Shown: positions 41,432-51,799 of the stretch, one piece after another
How positions within the stretch are numbered: position 1 is the stretch's first letter
Layout of the letters: the number at the start of each line of letters is the position of its first letter
Position numbers and translations under genes: made by a program
Notes under the pieces: model-generated
What the model was told of the DNA's origin: nothing
Seen by the model: only the letters and a program-made list of their open reading frames with translations
Database searches by the model: none
Source: Rattus norvegicus
Lineage: Eukaryota; Chordata; Mammalia; Rodentia; Muridae
Direction of reading: 5' to 3'
NCBI RefSeq assembly: GCF_036323735.1
Contig: NC_086026.1
Location: 55,619,039-55,683,038 of the forward strand
Length of the DNA stretch: 64,000 bases

Positions 41432-41533
41432 GGGCTGGGTGTGGTGACATATACCTATAATCCCAGCTTCAGGGGATAGAGGAAGAAGGATTATGATAAG
41501 CTTGAGGCTAGATTTTAAAACAGCAGATTCTAA
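41432..41533 (+). mobile_element. B1-like SINE whose tail seeded a large array
   Basis: AGGGCTGGGTGTGGTGACAT, ATACCTATAATCCCAGCTTC and GCTTGAGGCTAGATTTTAAA match a sense B1 (GGGCGTGGTGGCGCACGCC, TAATCCCAGC, GAGGCCAG). Its A-rich 3' end leads without a break into the AAC-type array. Confidence 0.65.
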
Positions 41534-42189
41534 AACAACAACAACAACAGCAACAACAACAACATCAACATCAACAACAACAACATCAACATCAACAACA
41601 ACCACAACAACAACATCAACATCAACAATAACAACAGCAACATCATCAACAACAACATCAACATCAACAACATCAACAACAGCAACATCAACAACAGCAA
41701 CAACAACATCAACATCAACAACAACATCAACATCAACAACAACCACAACAACATCAACATCAACAATAACAACAGCAATGTCATCAACATCAACATCAAC
41801 AACAGCAACAACAGCAACATCAACAACAACAGCAACATCAACAACAACAACAGCAACAACAACAACAGCAACAATAGCAGCAACATCAACAACAGCAACA
41901 TCAACAACAGCAACATCAACAACAGCAACATCAACAACAGCAACAACAACAACAGCAACATCAACAACATCAACAAAAACAACAACAGCAACATCAACAA
42001 CAACAACAGCAACAATAGCAGCAACATCAACAACAGCAACATCAACAACAGCAACAACAACAACAACAGCAACATCAACAACATCAACATCAACAAAAAC
42101 AACAACAGCAACATCAACAACAGCAACAACAACAACAGCAACATCATCATCAACAACAACAACAGCAACATCATCAACAACAACAACAA
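41534..42189 (+). repeat. 656-bp (CAA/CAT/CAG)n trinucleotide array
   Basis: Triplets of CAA, interspersed with CAT and CAG, continue for about 656 bp with higher-order blocks such as ACATCAACAACAGCAACATC repeated. It stays open on both strands (245 codons of Thr/Ser/Ala on plus, 232 of Leu/Met on minus), which is low complexity and not a gene. CAT and CAG positions form a secondary pattern suggesting repeated internal duplication. Confidence 0.97.
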
Positions 42190-42309
42190 ATGAACTCCAC
42201 CCTCAAAAGTGTGGATGGAACTTCTCATAGTCTTGCTAGCTTGGCACTTGTTTTTAGATACCTGAATACTTTAGCCTGGCCTTCAAAGGCCATGGTGATC
42301 TATATTGCA

Positions 42310-42690
42310 CCGGCTTGGCTCCCCTCTCCCCGCCCATGGTGCTTGGGCCTGCCAGGGGTGTTTGCTGCTCTTTTACATAGTAGTGGCACCTGTGCATGTC
42401 TCTTTCTTATGTCTGGAGTTACTTTAGCCCACCTGCTTTGGAATTCCTTCCCTGTGTAGCTCATCCTGTCTCTTCCCTTGGTGTTGTACACAGAGGTGCT
42501 GTCCCCTCCTTGAAACCTCAAGGGCATTCTGCTTTGACTATTACTATCCCCATCCATGGCTATTGCCTGCTCCTTCTGCTCATCTGATAGGGTGTAGGGA
42601 CGTGGCCGTAACTACTCATCTGATGTTGTAGAGGCTGACTCAGTGTTCAGTACATTGTAGGCTCCTTATAAGTGTGTATGAATGTCAGAT
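42310..42690 (+). mobile_element. L2 LINE 3' fragment
   Basis: TTTGGAATTCCTTCCCTGTG, CTCCTTGAAACCTCAAGGGC, TTCTGCTTTGACTATTAC and GTTCAGTACATTGTAGGCTC with ATGAATG follow the L2 3' end (TGGAATGCCCTTCCCC, ..., GGCACATAGTAGGCGCTCAATAAATG.TTGAATG). It is ancient and diverged. Confidence 0.5.
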
Positions 42691-43025
42691 AGACTTCCTG
42701 TAACCTTTCCTGTTGGAAGTGAGCTTGCCTGATGACACTATGTGGGTTTTGAAGTCTTTGGAGTACAAGTTATAATCTGATTATATTCAAATGTGAGATC
42801 TACATGACAACATTCAATTAAATTTGGTTCTGGAAATAATTTTGGGTGGATTTTAACTTAATATTCATTTTCAGTGTCACAGGATCCCTCCCTCCTTATT
42901 TAGTTCTGTCATTTCTTGTAAACAACTATCTTGAGGCTGAAGAAACAGGCCTCCCCTTGACCTCATCTTTGCCCTTGGCAGTCAGGGGTCCTAGTACTCA
43001 GTCCTTGTGGGCTTTCCTAGATGGC
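42691..43025. other. single-copy DNA, AT-rich
   Basis: CATTCAATTAAATTTGGTTC near 42810 and a few homeodomain-like cores are present. No gene was recognised. Confidence 0.35.
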
Positions 43026-43027
43026 AG

Positions 43028-43028
<1 letters not shown>

Positions 43029-43071
<43 letters not shown>

Positions 43072-43082
43072 GCGTGTGTGTA
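43029..43082. repeat. (TG)n microsatellite
   Basis: TG repeats with a GCGTGTGCG interruption near the 3' end. Confidence 0.96.
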
Positions 43083-43739
43083 CATGCTCAAGAGGATGAG
43101 GCATCCTCAGCTGGTGTGGGTTCTGCTCGTTATTTTATTATTTCTTCTTTTTAATAACCGGATTATTGGTGGCAGCAAGTATTAGAGATTAATCCTGACT
43201 GTGCCTTTCTGAGCCACAGCAATTCTTTCAACAGGCCCCTCCTCTGATATGACTGTACTGTGAAACAGGACTCAGCTGAATCCTATCCCTATTTAGCACC
43301 TGTGACTTTGGCCTGCCTGCTGGCACCTGTGCCACCTGATAGCCAAGGATGAGGAATATTGCTCGGGTCGCTGCTCCTCCCTCCTCCAAACCAGTGGCTG
43401 TGGGGACAGATGGCAGTGTTGCCAATGACTACACCTATAGCACTTGGTGAGTTGGGTTGAGGATTTGTGGGGACCTGGCATACAATTCAGGTATTTCTCC
43501 AAGAGAGGCCAAAACTCCAAGAAGCTCCTGGCAGAGAAACTTCGTTCATGAGTGTATATACAAATTAAGCAGAAAAGAACTTGCCTGGTTCCTTTGGGTT
43601 TTTAGAGGTATAAACAGTGCCCAGTGTATTCATGAAGACCTTTTCCCACAATGCTTCAAACTCTGTCCCAGTTCTATGCATGTTAGTTACTTTCAGTAGG
43701 CAACCTGATCCAGTCTAGAATCAGCTGGGAAGAGAGCCT
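43083..43739. other. single-copy DNA, nothing recognised
   Basis: No repeat or gene was recognised. Confidence 0.4.
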
Positions 43740-44103
43740 CAATAGAGCATTGTGTAGATTAGGTTGGCCTATGGACAGGTCTGTGAGAGATTGTCTTGAT
43801 GACCTGAATTGATGACCTGAATTGAAGAACCAGCCCTCTGTGGGTGGCACCATTCACTAAGTTTGGGTCCTGGTCAGTATAAAAAAGGAGAATGTGTGCT
43901 GGATATGAGCAAGCACGCTTTATTTCCTCTCTGCTCTTGACTGTAGCTGTGACCAGCTATTAAGAGTTCCTGTTGCCTCGAAGGTTCTGTTATGATGGGC
44001 TATAGCCTGGAGCTGGGAGCTGGGAGCTAAAATGACCACTTTCTCCCCTAAGTTGTTTTTTACCAGAGTATTTTATCACAGCAACAGAAAGGAAGCTAGG
44101 GCA
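43740..44103 (+). mobile_element. MT-type MaLR LTR
   Basis: TCTGTGAGAGATTGTCTTGA, CTCTGTGGGTGGCACCATTC, TAAAAAAGGAGAATGTGTGC, GACTGTAGCTGTGACCAGCT and TATTTTATCACAGCAACAGA follow a sense MT LTR (AGGGAGTTTCTTGATTAGG, TGTGGGCGGCACCATTCC, ...ATTTTGTCACAGCAACAGAAAAG). A 15-bp direct repeat (GATGACCTGAATTGA) lies at about 43799-43826. Confidence 0.75.
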
Positions 44104-44390
44104 GGTATTATAGCCCAGCCTTTTCCATTCTCCTACCTCTCAGCATCTTTCTTGAGTTTCCTATGCTGAATTCACAGGGAACAAGGGAGTTAGGGGACAC
44201 AACCCAAAGAGGTGGGCTTTGTGGGATGGGGAAGCAGGGAAGGGTGCAAAGGTGGGATGGGCCAGTGAGCAGAGCATAGGATGCTTGGAGAATGTCCACT
44301 GTGGAGAGTGCGGGGGAGGGGGGCGAGGGGGCTGCTCAGGCCTCTGGCTTCACCTAGGGGGAGGATGGAAGTGGCAGGTGTGTCCTTGCA

Positions 44391-44735
44391 GTGATTATTT
44401 TCCTCACTGTGAGACAAAATACCTCACAAAAGGAATCTAAGGAAGGTTTATTCTGGCTCATGATTCGGAGGGGTTACATCCATCACGACGGCGAAGGCTG
44501 CAGCTGGAACGAGAGGCGGTGGGTCACATCAACATCCACAGTCAGGAAGCTGGGAGAGGCGAATGTTGATGTCCAGCTCCCTTCTTCTTTTTGATTCATT
44601 CTGGGACCCCAGCATGCTGCTCACATCTTTCAACCTCAGTTAACTCAATCTAGGAACTTCCTCATGGATATGCTTAGAGGTTTGCCTCCCAGGCGATTCT
44701 AAATCTCAGCATGGTTGAAAGTCAGCATTAACTGT
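44391..44735 (-). mobile_element. MT-type MaLR LTR
   Basis: TGAGACAAAATACCTCACAA, AGGAAGGTTTATTCTGGCTC, CACAGTCAGGAAGCTGGGAG, CCTCATGGATATGCTTAGAG and AAAGTCAGCATTAAC run through a reversed MT LTR. GATTCATTCTGGGACCCCAG corresponds to TATTCAGTCCAGGACTCCAG. Confidence 0.72.
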
Positions 44736-44827
44736 CATGCATAGTAATCCTCGAAGCCATCTGGTTCCCCTATCCAACCTGCCACGTGACTGGCCTTCAG
44801 GGTCCCCAACCTGGAACCAGAAGAACC

Positions 44828-44912
44828 CTCCCTCTAGTATAGTGCTAGGAATTGAAGCTAGTGGCTTATGTGTGCTGAGCAAGTGCTCTATCACTGAGCT
44901 CTTCCAGCCTGA
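44828..44912 (-). mobile_element. ID-like SINE fragment
   Basis: GTGCTAGGAATTGAAGCTAG, GTGTGCTGAGCAAGTGCTCT and ATCACTGAGCTCTTCCAGCC match the reversed ID head. Confidence 0.65.
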
Positions 44913-45059
44913 CTCTCCTCCTTTCCTCACTGACGCTTACACAGAGCAGCTAGCCGTGCACCAACAGGTTGCAGATGAGACACTCAAACTCACTCTGCCC
45001 TGGTCAATATGTAGGGGAGAAAGAGACAATTAGAGGCCTTTTATCTTCCCAGAAGTGAG

Positions 45060-45190
45060 CTGTCTTTAGCTCCAGGCACAGGTGGAGGGCACATGACTGG
45101 GGATATCGAAGTGCTTCATCAATCAAAAGCTAATGATCGCTGGGTCTTGTGGGATTTCAGATGCGGACTGATTGATGGGCATTTGCAGGG
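45060..45190. promoter_or_regulatory. regulatory candidate with inverted PBX/HOX-like sites
   Basis: CATCAATCA at 45117-45125 and TGATTGATG at 45169-45177 are perfect reverse complements, 52 bp apart start to start. Each contains TGATTGAT in one direction, a known PBX-HOX composite core. Between them are AGCTAATGATCGC and GGGATTTCAG. No repeat family was recognised. A function as an enhancer core is inferred. Confidence 0.42.
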
Positions 45191-45449
45191 GCAGAGTCTG
45201 GGTTCGATGGGAGGGGCATGGTCACCACACCAAGGTCCTAAGTTTGGAGTTGGCTTGTCTTGGCCTCAACAGGCTTTGATGTGAGTGTTTAAGTCCTGGA
45301 GACATTACAGCCTGAAGACAAAGTTCTGTTACAAAGAGAGAAATAAGCTTCCAATGTCTGGTGACTTTCCCAGGTCTCACAGGACATACACACCTATGTT
45401 ACTTGCCTGTCTTATGAAATCTTCTAAAAAGCCCATGAGATCTGTTTTT

Positions 45450-45527
45450 TGCAATGTTAGGGATAAAACTTGGGGTTTTATGAGCACACTAAACAACTGG
45501 TCTACCTCTGAGCTACATCCCAGCTAA
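45450..45527 (-). mobile_element. ID-like SINE fragment
   Basis: CAATGTTAGGGATAAAACTT, ATGAGCACACTAAACAACTG and CTACCTCTGAGCTACATCCC match the reversed ID head (GCTAGGGATTGAACC, ..., CTACCACTGAGCTACATCCCC). Confidence 0.65.
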
Positions 45528-45538
45528 GCGGATTGGAC

Positions 45539-45920
45539 TGACAGGTTTTGTGTATCAACTTAATCCAAGCTGGAGTCATTACAGAGGAAAGAGGTTCACT
45601 TAAAGAAATGTTTCACTGAGACCCAGCTGTAAGTCATTTTCTCAATTAATGATCACTGGGAGAGGGCTTAGCCCATCGTGGGTGGTCTTATCCCTGGGCT
45701 GTTGGTCCTGGGTTTTATAAGAAAGCAGGCTGAGCAAGCTAGGAGAAGCAAGCCAGTAAGCAGCACCCTCCATAGCTTCTGTATCAGCACCTGCCTCCAG
45801 GTCCAGCCCTGCTTGAGTTCCTGTCTTAACTTCCTCTAGTAATAAACCATGATCTAGAAATAAGCCAGATAAACCCTTTTCCTCCCCTAACTTGCTTTGT
45901 GGTCAACCCTAACTAAGGCA
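45539..45920 (+). mobile_element. MaLR LTR (MT-like), near full length
   Basis: It runs from TGACAGGTTTTGTGTATCAA through CAATTAATGATCACTGGGAG, TATAAGAAAGCAGGCTGAGC, AGCCAGTAAGCAGCACCCTC, AGTTCCTGTCTTAACTTCCT and AATAAACC (polyadenylation region) to CCTAACTAAGGCA. This is the full phrase order of a rodent MaLR-type LTR. No clear 5-bp target duplication could be seen. Confidence 0.82.
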
Positions 45921-46184
45921 GGCATGGAGGCTCAGAGTTGCTGAATAATTGGGTCCCGGCCGCATAGACAGACAGCTGAGAAGCTCGGGTTTATGTCTCC
46001 TCTCCTGGCCTTTCCTTCAGCTATGCTGGGACAATCTTGCAGGGCCAACCGGAGGCTCTCTCCTCATGTGCCCCATATGCCCAGTACACAGAACATGGGC
46101 GTTTTATTTGGACACTGTCCAAATATCACATGGCTAATTGCCACTGTGTGCCTAGAGCACATGGCTGTGTTTGGGGGATGATGC
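45921..46184. other. single-copy DNA, nothing recognised
   Basis: Three overlapping plus-strand frames and one minus-strand frame are open but show no domain. Confidence 0.4.
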
Positions 46185-46290
46185 TTGAGGACCAGCTCAG
46201 GATAATTAATGGCATCCGTCCTCCTTTCTGCTGCTTGACTGAACTCAATTTGGTTGATTTTCATTAGTCCATTTGGAGGCTTTATCCTTG
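46185..46290. promoter_or_regulatory. AT-rich regulatory candidate
   Basis: TAATTAATGG (46203-46212), ACTCAATTTGGTTGATTTTC and CATTAG (about 46262-46267) form a compact homeodomain-motif cluster in single-copy DNA. Function is inferred. Confidence 0.33.
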
Positions 46291-46876
46291 GCAGGGGTGG
46301 GAGGCTAAGGGGACAGTTGTGCTCCGGGGTTGTCTAGGTCTCCCTCAACATAGTGAGCAGACTCACAGAAGCTCTGCTGTGAAAGGCTGGCTAAACAGAC
46401 CTCTCCAGTTCTCCATGGAGCAGATGGGATGCCTCATTGCAACACATGCACCTGAAGCAGCCTGGCCTCTCCCTTCTGGCTCTCTCAGAAAGAGACCTAA
46501 AATCTTGAAACCTCTGAGGTGAAAGGGACCAAGTTACTTCCTAATATTTGAGCATTTCTATAGCAGTTTTTCTCTCCTGTGACCTCACACACTCATTACT
46601 TATTACTAGTGATGGGGGCAGGGTTTACTACTCCTGCCTGTGAGCTTCCTCCAAGTCCTAAAATTAAGCATGTTTTAAGAGTTCAGCTGCAGGCTTTGAC
46701 ATGTGTGTGGTCAGAGTCCCATGGCTGGTCAGCTCTGACCATGGGTACTTTTGTACATTCCTTTTCTTCTGTTAGCTATGCAGATAGGAGCTATATCTGT
46801 GTGAGCCCCAGTGGGACAGTGTTAAGGAATACCTCTGTGTCATGTCTGTCAGCTTCTGTGTGAGAATCACTCACCG
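46291..46876. other. single-copy DNA, nothing recognised
   Basis: No repeat or gene was recognised. Confidence 0.4.
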
Positions 46877-47232
46877 TGTCTTAGGGTTTCATTGCTGTGA
46901 AGGGACACCATGACCACAGCAACTCTTATAAAGAAAAACATTTAACTGGGACTGGCCTATAGTTTCAGAGGCTTAGTCCATTGTTGTCATGGCAGGAAAC
47001 CATGACTAGAAAACTGCCTAGTCGTCATGCTGGAGAAGTGCTACACCTTGACCTATAGGCAGCAAAAAGAGACTGCCCCATGAGGCTTAGCTTAAACATA
47101 TGAGACCTCAAAGCCCATCTCCATAGTGACATAGTGACACACTTCCTCCAACACCTACTCTGACAAGGCTACACCTCCTAGTATAGCCACTCCTTAAGGG
47201 CTAAGCATTCACACACCTATTCAAACCACCAC
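46877..47232 (-). mobile_element. ORR1-type MaLR LTR, near full length
   Basis: TGTCTTAGGGTTTCATTGCT, GGACACCATGACCACAGCAA, CTCTTATAAAGAAAAACATT, GACCTCAAAGCCCATCTCCA and CACACTTCCTCCAACACCTA, then TATTCAAACCACCAC, follow a reversed ORR1 from its 3' to its 5' end. The reading is of a solo LTR; a target duplication is not clear. Confidence 0.88.
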
Positions 47233-47568
47233 TCACTGCACAGGTCCCCAAGGCTGAGGCATTCCTTAGCAGCTCTTTAAATACTAGACAGTTTATCCTT
47301 ATAAGTTTTGTATAGATTGGATAGGCCCAGTTCCTGCAATATTTCTCCCATGGTGCGATTTGAAGTTCTTTGCTATCCTGGCCACACTTCTATTCTATAT
47401 TCCTCTAAAACATGACACTCGGCAGTGAGCCCAGCTTCCCACAGAGTCAGATGGCATTCTTGGCATCTGTAGCCTAGACCTTTGAGTCCCGTGGGAACAG
47501 CTCTGCCTCAGTAACCTGAGCTGGCAGCCCTCTCCACATGGTTGACTTTTTCTCTCTTCTTGAGGGGC
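47233..47568. other. single-copy DNA, nothing recognised
   Basis: No repeat or gene was recognised. Confidence 0.4.
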
Positions 47569-47569
47569 T

Positions 47570-47648
47570 GGAATGCTGGAATTCGAACTCAGGGAGTTTT
47601 GCATGCTAGGCAACTGCTCTGCTAATGGATTACATCCCAAGTCCTTGG
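47570..47648 (-). mobile_element. ID-like SINE fragment
   Basis: ATGCTGGAATTCGAACTCAG, TGCATGCTAGGCAACTGCTC and GGATTACATCCCAAGTCC match the reversed ID head. Confidence 0.6.
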
Positions 47649-47651
47649 ATT

Positions 47652-47719
47652 GTATGTGTGTGTATATTTGTGTATGTGTATGTATGTATGTATGTATGTA
47701 TGTATGTATGTATGTATCT

Positions 47720-47753
<34 letters not shown>
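47652..47753. repeat. (TG)n/(TATG)n microsatellite
   Basis: TG and TATG units, with pure TATG at about 47680-47716 and pure TG at about 47723-47753. Confidence 0.96.
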
Positions 47754-47756
<3 letters not shown>

Positions 47757-47757
<1 letters not shown>

Positions 47758-47845
47758 AGCCAGGTTGACTTTGAACTCATGATCAGCTTGGCCTCTAGGT
47801 GCTGGCTTGGCTTGGGATTACATGCATTCGCCTGCTCAGCACATG
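47757..47845 (-). mobile_element. B1-like SINE fragment
   Basis: GCCAGGTTGACTTTGAACTC, GCTTGGCCTCTAGGTGCTGG and GGGATTACATGCATTCGCC follow the left half of a reversed B1. Confidence 0.55.
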
Positions 47846-48440
47846 TTGTCTTTTGCTTTCTACTGTTGGGAGCTATATGTCCTTTCCTCAAGAACTAGAT
47901 GAGATCTCTCCCCAGGGCTACCACCATCCATATTCTGGAGACTTCTTCCAGAGGTCATCACCCACCTCTACCCTGGGTCAACAGCCACCATTTGCTGAAT
48001 AGTCACTAAGTGTTTTTCCCAGGAAAGGAGGGATGCCACCAGGGCTGAGGGCACCCAAGGATCCTGGAAAGGTATAGCTGTCTCCTCTGTCTCCTCTTGG
48101 TTTGTCTCTCCTGTCATCAGGGCCTGTTCCCTCTTCTGGAAGTTCAAGGCCACTTTTCTCCCCCCAGATGTGCTAGAGGGAATCCACCTAGGTTTGAAGG
48201 GACCTGCACCTTTAACAGGGTGTCAGGATGTCTCCTCTCCATCTCCTGAGGGCATGGTTAGTCACGCAAGCCAGTAATGAGACAGCTTTGTTGTTATCTA
48301 CCACCAGACTTCTCAGTCCTGCTCAGTGGCTCAGGCTGCAACCAGGTCCCTTGCACACTGGATGCCATCTGCTGGGTTCATTATTGTGGTCCCATGGCTT
48401 TGAGACAGATAGACCCCGGGGCCTTGCTCTAGGCTTCCTG
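47846..48440. other. single-copy DNA, nothing recognised
   Basis: No repeat or gene was recognised. Confidence 0.4.
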
Positions 48441-48444
48441 CTTG

Positions 48445-48530
48445 TTACTGTGTGTCTGGAAAACTATTCAGCCTCTCCCCTCTCAAGCCTCAGCTTTCAA
48501 ATCGGTAATGTGAGGATGTGATTTGCTTCT
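48445..48530 (+). mobile_element. MIR SINE fragment
   Basis: CTGTGTGTCTGGAAAACTAT, CAGCCTCTCCCCTCTCAAGC and CTCAGCTTTCAAATCGGTAA with TGTGAGGATGTG track the MIR core (CTGTGTGACCTTGGGCAAG, CCTCAGTTTCCTCATCTGTAAAATG.GGAT). Confidence 0.45.
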
Positions 48531-48795
48531 ACCAGAGTGGACATGAACCTGAACGAATGTCTCTGTGTGTGAACTGGTGCTCACTGGAAGACACACATGC
48601 TCTCATGCCTCAGTAGTGTTTTTGCCAGAACTTTCTAAAGGTGTTTTCTAGAGTAAGGGATTGAAGGGAAGTGGAGTTGACCTGAGGTAGAGTGGTTGAG
48701 GCACAGGTCCCCGAAGGCTACCGCTCTCAGCCACCAAGCACTGGGAACCTGAGAGGTTTCCATAGGAGCTGTTACTGCTGCTGCTGCTGCCTCTG
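48531..48795. other. single-copy DNA with a short (CTG)6 run
   Basis: ACTGCTGCTGCTGCTGCCTC lies at about 48774-48793. No repeat family or gene was recognised. Confidence 0.4.
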
Positions 48796-48799
48796 GCAT

Positions 48800-48975
48800 T
48801 TAGGGTCCTGCAGGAGCTGTCGACTCAGGTCCCAGCGCCGGTGACACTGCAAGTAAACAGCAATTGTCAGAGTCGATTTAACGTTGATATTTTTATCACA
48901 TATCGGCCTGGCGCCATGGCAAGGAATAACAGAAGCAGAATGCTAAATAATTTCTCTAAATAATGCAAGCTCCCC
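48800..48975. promoter_or_regulatory. regulatory candidate with forkhead and AT-rich motifs
   Basis: GTAAACA (48853-48859, forkhead core), AGCAATTGTC, CGATTTAACGTTGATATTTT and TTTTATCACA are followed by a direct repeat of CTAAATAAT at 48943-48951 and 48956-48964 (13-bp period). CpGs are present (CAGCGCCGG, TATCGGCC, GGCGCC). No repeat family was recognised. This resembles a conserved non-coding core, untested. Confidence 0.42.
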
Positions 48976-49578
48976 AGGCTGCCTGGAGGGAGGCGGAGCT
49001 GAGGGAGAAGAGGCCTGCTGGCTGGTTTTTAGAATTTGGGTGAGGGACACATTCAGCTCCTTGTCTCTTGGTCCTGGTGCTGACTGACAGTCTTGTGGGG
49101 GCTGGTTCCTGGGGAACGGAGGTGGCTACAGGGCAGCAGCAGGCCAACTGACTAGGGCAAGGCAGGGAAAGCAGGGCTCATATTCAATAAAGACTTGTTG
49201 ATTTGATGGCAAAAGAGGGGGATTTTGAGACAGGCAGAAGAGAGGAAAGGGGGGCAGAGCCTGAGCAGCAGGAGAGAGTGATCCAGAGGGGAAGTGGGAC
49301 AGAAGGTGACAGTGGAAGGAGCTTGGTAAGGTACCTGGAAGGAAGAGAGGTGGGCAGAGATGAGATGGGATGTCAGGTTGAAAACCCCAGAGGGCTTCAG
49401 CAGAAATGCCAGACCTAGTCAGGGTCCCCAGGGCAGATACCATTCATTTGTAAACTTTTGCTACTGTGCTGTCCCTCTTCTGGATCTCCAGCTCCCTTCT
49501 GAACAGTCATTCCTTTGAGAGGGGAAGATGAGGGAGGGTTAAAGCACTCACAAATCAGCTTCTCAAAGTGGGTGGCCT
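48976..49578. other. single-copy DNA, partly purine-rich
   Basis: The plus strand is A/G-rich at about 49205-49340. No gene was recognised. Confidence 0.4.
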
Positions 49579-49579
49579 T

Positions 49580-49798
49580 GTTTGTTTTGTTTTGGCAACA
49601 AGATCTCATATTGCCTAAGCTTCTGTCAAACTTGCTATAGAGTAGAGGATAGCCTTGAATTCTTGATCCTTTACCTGTTTCCTTAATGCTGGGGTTACAA
49701 GGCATTTGCCACTGCAGTGGGTATAATGAGGTGTGAGGACCAAACCCTGGGCTTTGAGTATGCTAGGTATCTGCTACCAACTGAGATACATTGTTTCT
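49580..49798 (-). mobile_element. ID-B1 fusion SINE, diverged
   Basis: AACAAGATCTCATATTGCCT, ATAGCCTTGAATTCTTGATC, TTAATGCTGGGGTTACAAGG and GGACCAAACCCTGGGCTTTG, ATGCTAGGTATCTGCTACCA follow a reversed B1 then a reversed ID head. This is the fused ID-B1 arrangement also seen in sense at 52867 and 56265. Confidence 0.6.
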
Positions 49799-49859
49799 TT
49801 TCATCATAAACCATCCTAGAAGCACCAGAGAAGAGGGTCCTGAGGGAAGGCCCAGGTTA

Positions 49860-50190
49860 TCTCTCGGTCAATGTGACAAAATGCCAGAGAAAACCAGCTT
49901 AGGAGACATCTTATGGTTTCAGAGGTTGTAGTTGTTGGTCAGTGACCTTGGGTATTTGGCAGAAGTACACGATAGCAGGAGGTGTATGTGTGGTAGAGAA
50001 GGATAGCATCTATGGTGGCTGGGATGCAAGAGAGAGAGAGGGAGGGCCTGGGATCTCAAAATCCCCTTCAGCGTATGCCCTCAATGATGCAACTTTCTCC
50101 TATAGAGCTGAGCTGGCCTTACTAGATGTTCAGTCACTTCCTGACAGAACCTAAGGTTGAGGACCAAGCCCTCAATAAATGAGCCTGTGA
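49860..50190 (-). mobile_element. MT/MLT-type MaLR LTR
   Basis: GTCAATGTGACAAAATGCCA, AAAACCAGCTTAGGAGACAT, TATGGTTTCAGAGGTTGTAG, CTCAAAATCCCCTTCAGCGT and AGGTTGAGGACCAAGCCCTC match the reversed LTR family seen at 28388. Both are old. Confidence 0.65.
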
Positions 50191-51795
50191 GGAGCATTAA
50201 AATCTATGGCAGAACCCTTGGCTGCTGGGAAGCCCAGGCAAAGATGGGCCAGCATGTGAATGCTCTATTAAGGATGATAATTAAGAGTCTTTCACCAAAA
50301 AGCTCCTTTTTGGGAGCTACATGAGCGTGTGGACAGGAGACTATCCTACTCACTGAAAATTCTCACACCAAGCAAAGTGTCTGGAATATATTCAGTGGTC
50401 ACTGCATGACCATCGCATGAGTAAAGAATAAATTGATCATCTCACAGATCTGGAGACATGGGGGACACAGGTTAAATGTCCCTGTCCCCGCAGCTCAAAA
50501 ATCCATTTTGTTTTTAAATTTTTAATTTTTTCAGTAACAGGTTGGTCCCCTCTTTATAAATGGAATACATGAAGCTGGAGCCTGGCCAGCCCTAGTGTGG
50601 ATGAGTCCTTCCAGACGACAGGTCTGAGTCTTCCAAGCATCTTACTCCTTACTTTTCCCTCAACCATTCCTCTACCCCTCCCTCCTCTGCTAGCCCTGTC
50701 AGCAAAGAATTGACTCCCATGGAGTCATCCATAGTCCAACAAGGCTCTCGGCTATGCATCTTTGGTTGTCACAGGGGCTGGCTGTGCTACTGTAACAGTC
50801 AGCTCTAATCCCTGTGGCTGTACCGTTGGATGCAGGTCAGGGTAGCTCTTCATGAAAATTCTGCTTTAGGAATGACGTGGAGATCCTTGCTCTCTCTGTA
50901 TCTCTCTGTATCACCTACTAAGAACACAGAAGGACCTTTGCCAAGCTAGGAAGGGGCACAGACCATCTCTGCTCACACAAATTAATCATGATCCAGATAT
51001 CATCCCCCCAGTTATACTGCAAGGAAGCCTGGGACGTTAGTGTGTGCCTAGGGAGAGGTGGAGAACATGAAATCTGGTAAATGCACCGTATTGGTTCTTT
51101 CCTACTGCCTGAGAGGCCATCTCTGCCACCATCTTTCCTTTCTCCCCTGTCAATCTGTACTTCTTTACAGAATCTCATGGTTTCCCTCTCTCTACTTCCT
51201 CTCTTCCCAAGCCATTCCCACTGCATTTTGGTGCCCTTTGCACTTGGTACATACATCTTCCCGGATCTCCCCACATTGTCTCTGAACTTTAACTAGGAAA
51301 GTGACTTTCTTTGTGGAAGACTGTTTCCCTGGCCATGTGCCTTAGGGCTGGGTAGAGTTGGCGGTCTCTCATGCTCTAGAGCCAGGTCTGGGTCCACAAA
51401 TAAGGAGTTCCCCTGAGATACCAGTGTTGTTTGGCTTGACTTTCTTTTTCTTCCCTTACTGTGGTCACTCACTGGTCCTTTGGTCACTTGTCCTCGTCCA
51501 CTGAACACACGGCATCTGTTGAGTCCTTTGTCCATATGCCAGAGCTCTGAGACCGTATGGAAGACTCATCTAAAATCCTGGCCAATCTGTCCACTCTGCT
51601 ACTCAAACATAGGTCAGCATTGCTCCACTTTAGGCAGCCACCCCTGCGGTGACATTGAGGCCTTATTGCCCAGAATTGTTTCTAAAATCCAACATTCAAA
51701 CCACAATGCCTTACCAAACTTTCCAAGTTTTTCTAAGAAGTATGTTGGTCGCTCTCATGGGTGTGTGTGGAGTCCCCTTGATTTCTTTACCTTCT
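50191..51795. other. single-copy DNA; weak AT-rich patches
   Basis: CTCTATTAAGGATGATAATTAAGAG at 50262-50286 is a small AT-rich cluster and TTTTAAATTTTTAATTTTTT lies near 50510. ORFs up to 118 codons lack domains. Confidence 0.4.
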
Positions 51796-51799
51796 GTTT

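Noticed and set aside
41493..42230. 245-codon open frame rich in Thr, Ser and Ala
   Set aside because: It is produced by the CAA/CAT/CAG array. The opposite strand is equally open and no non-repetitive domain is present.
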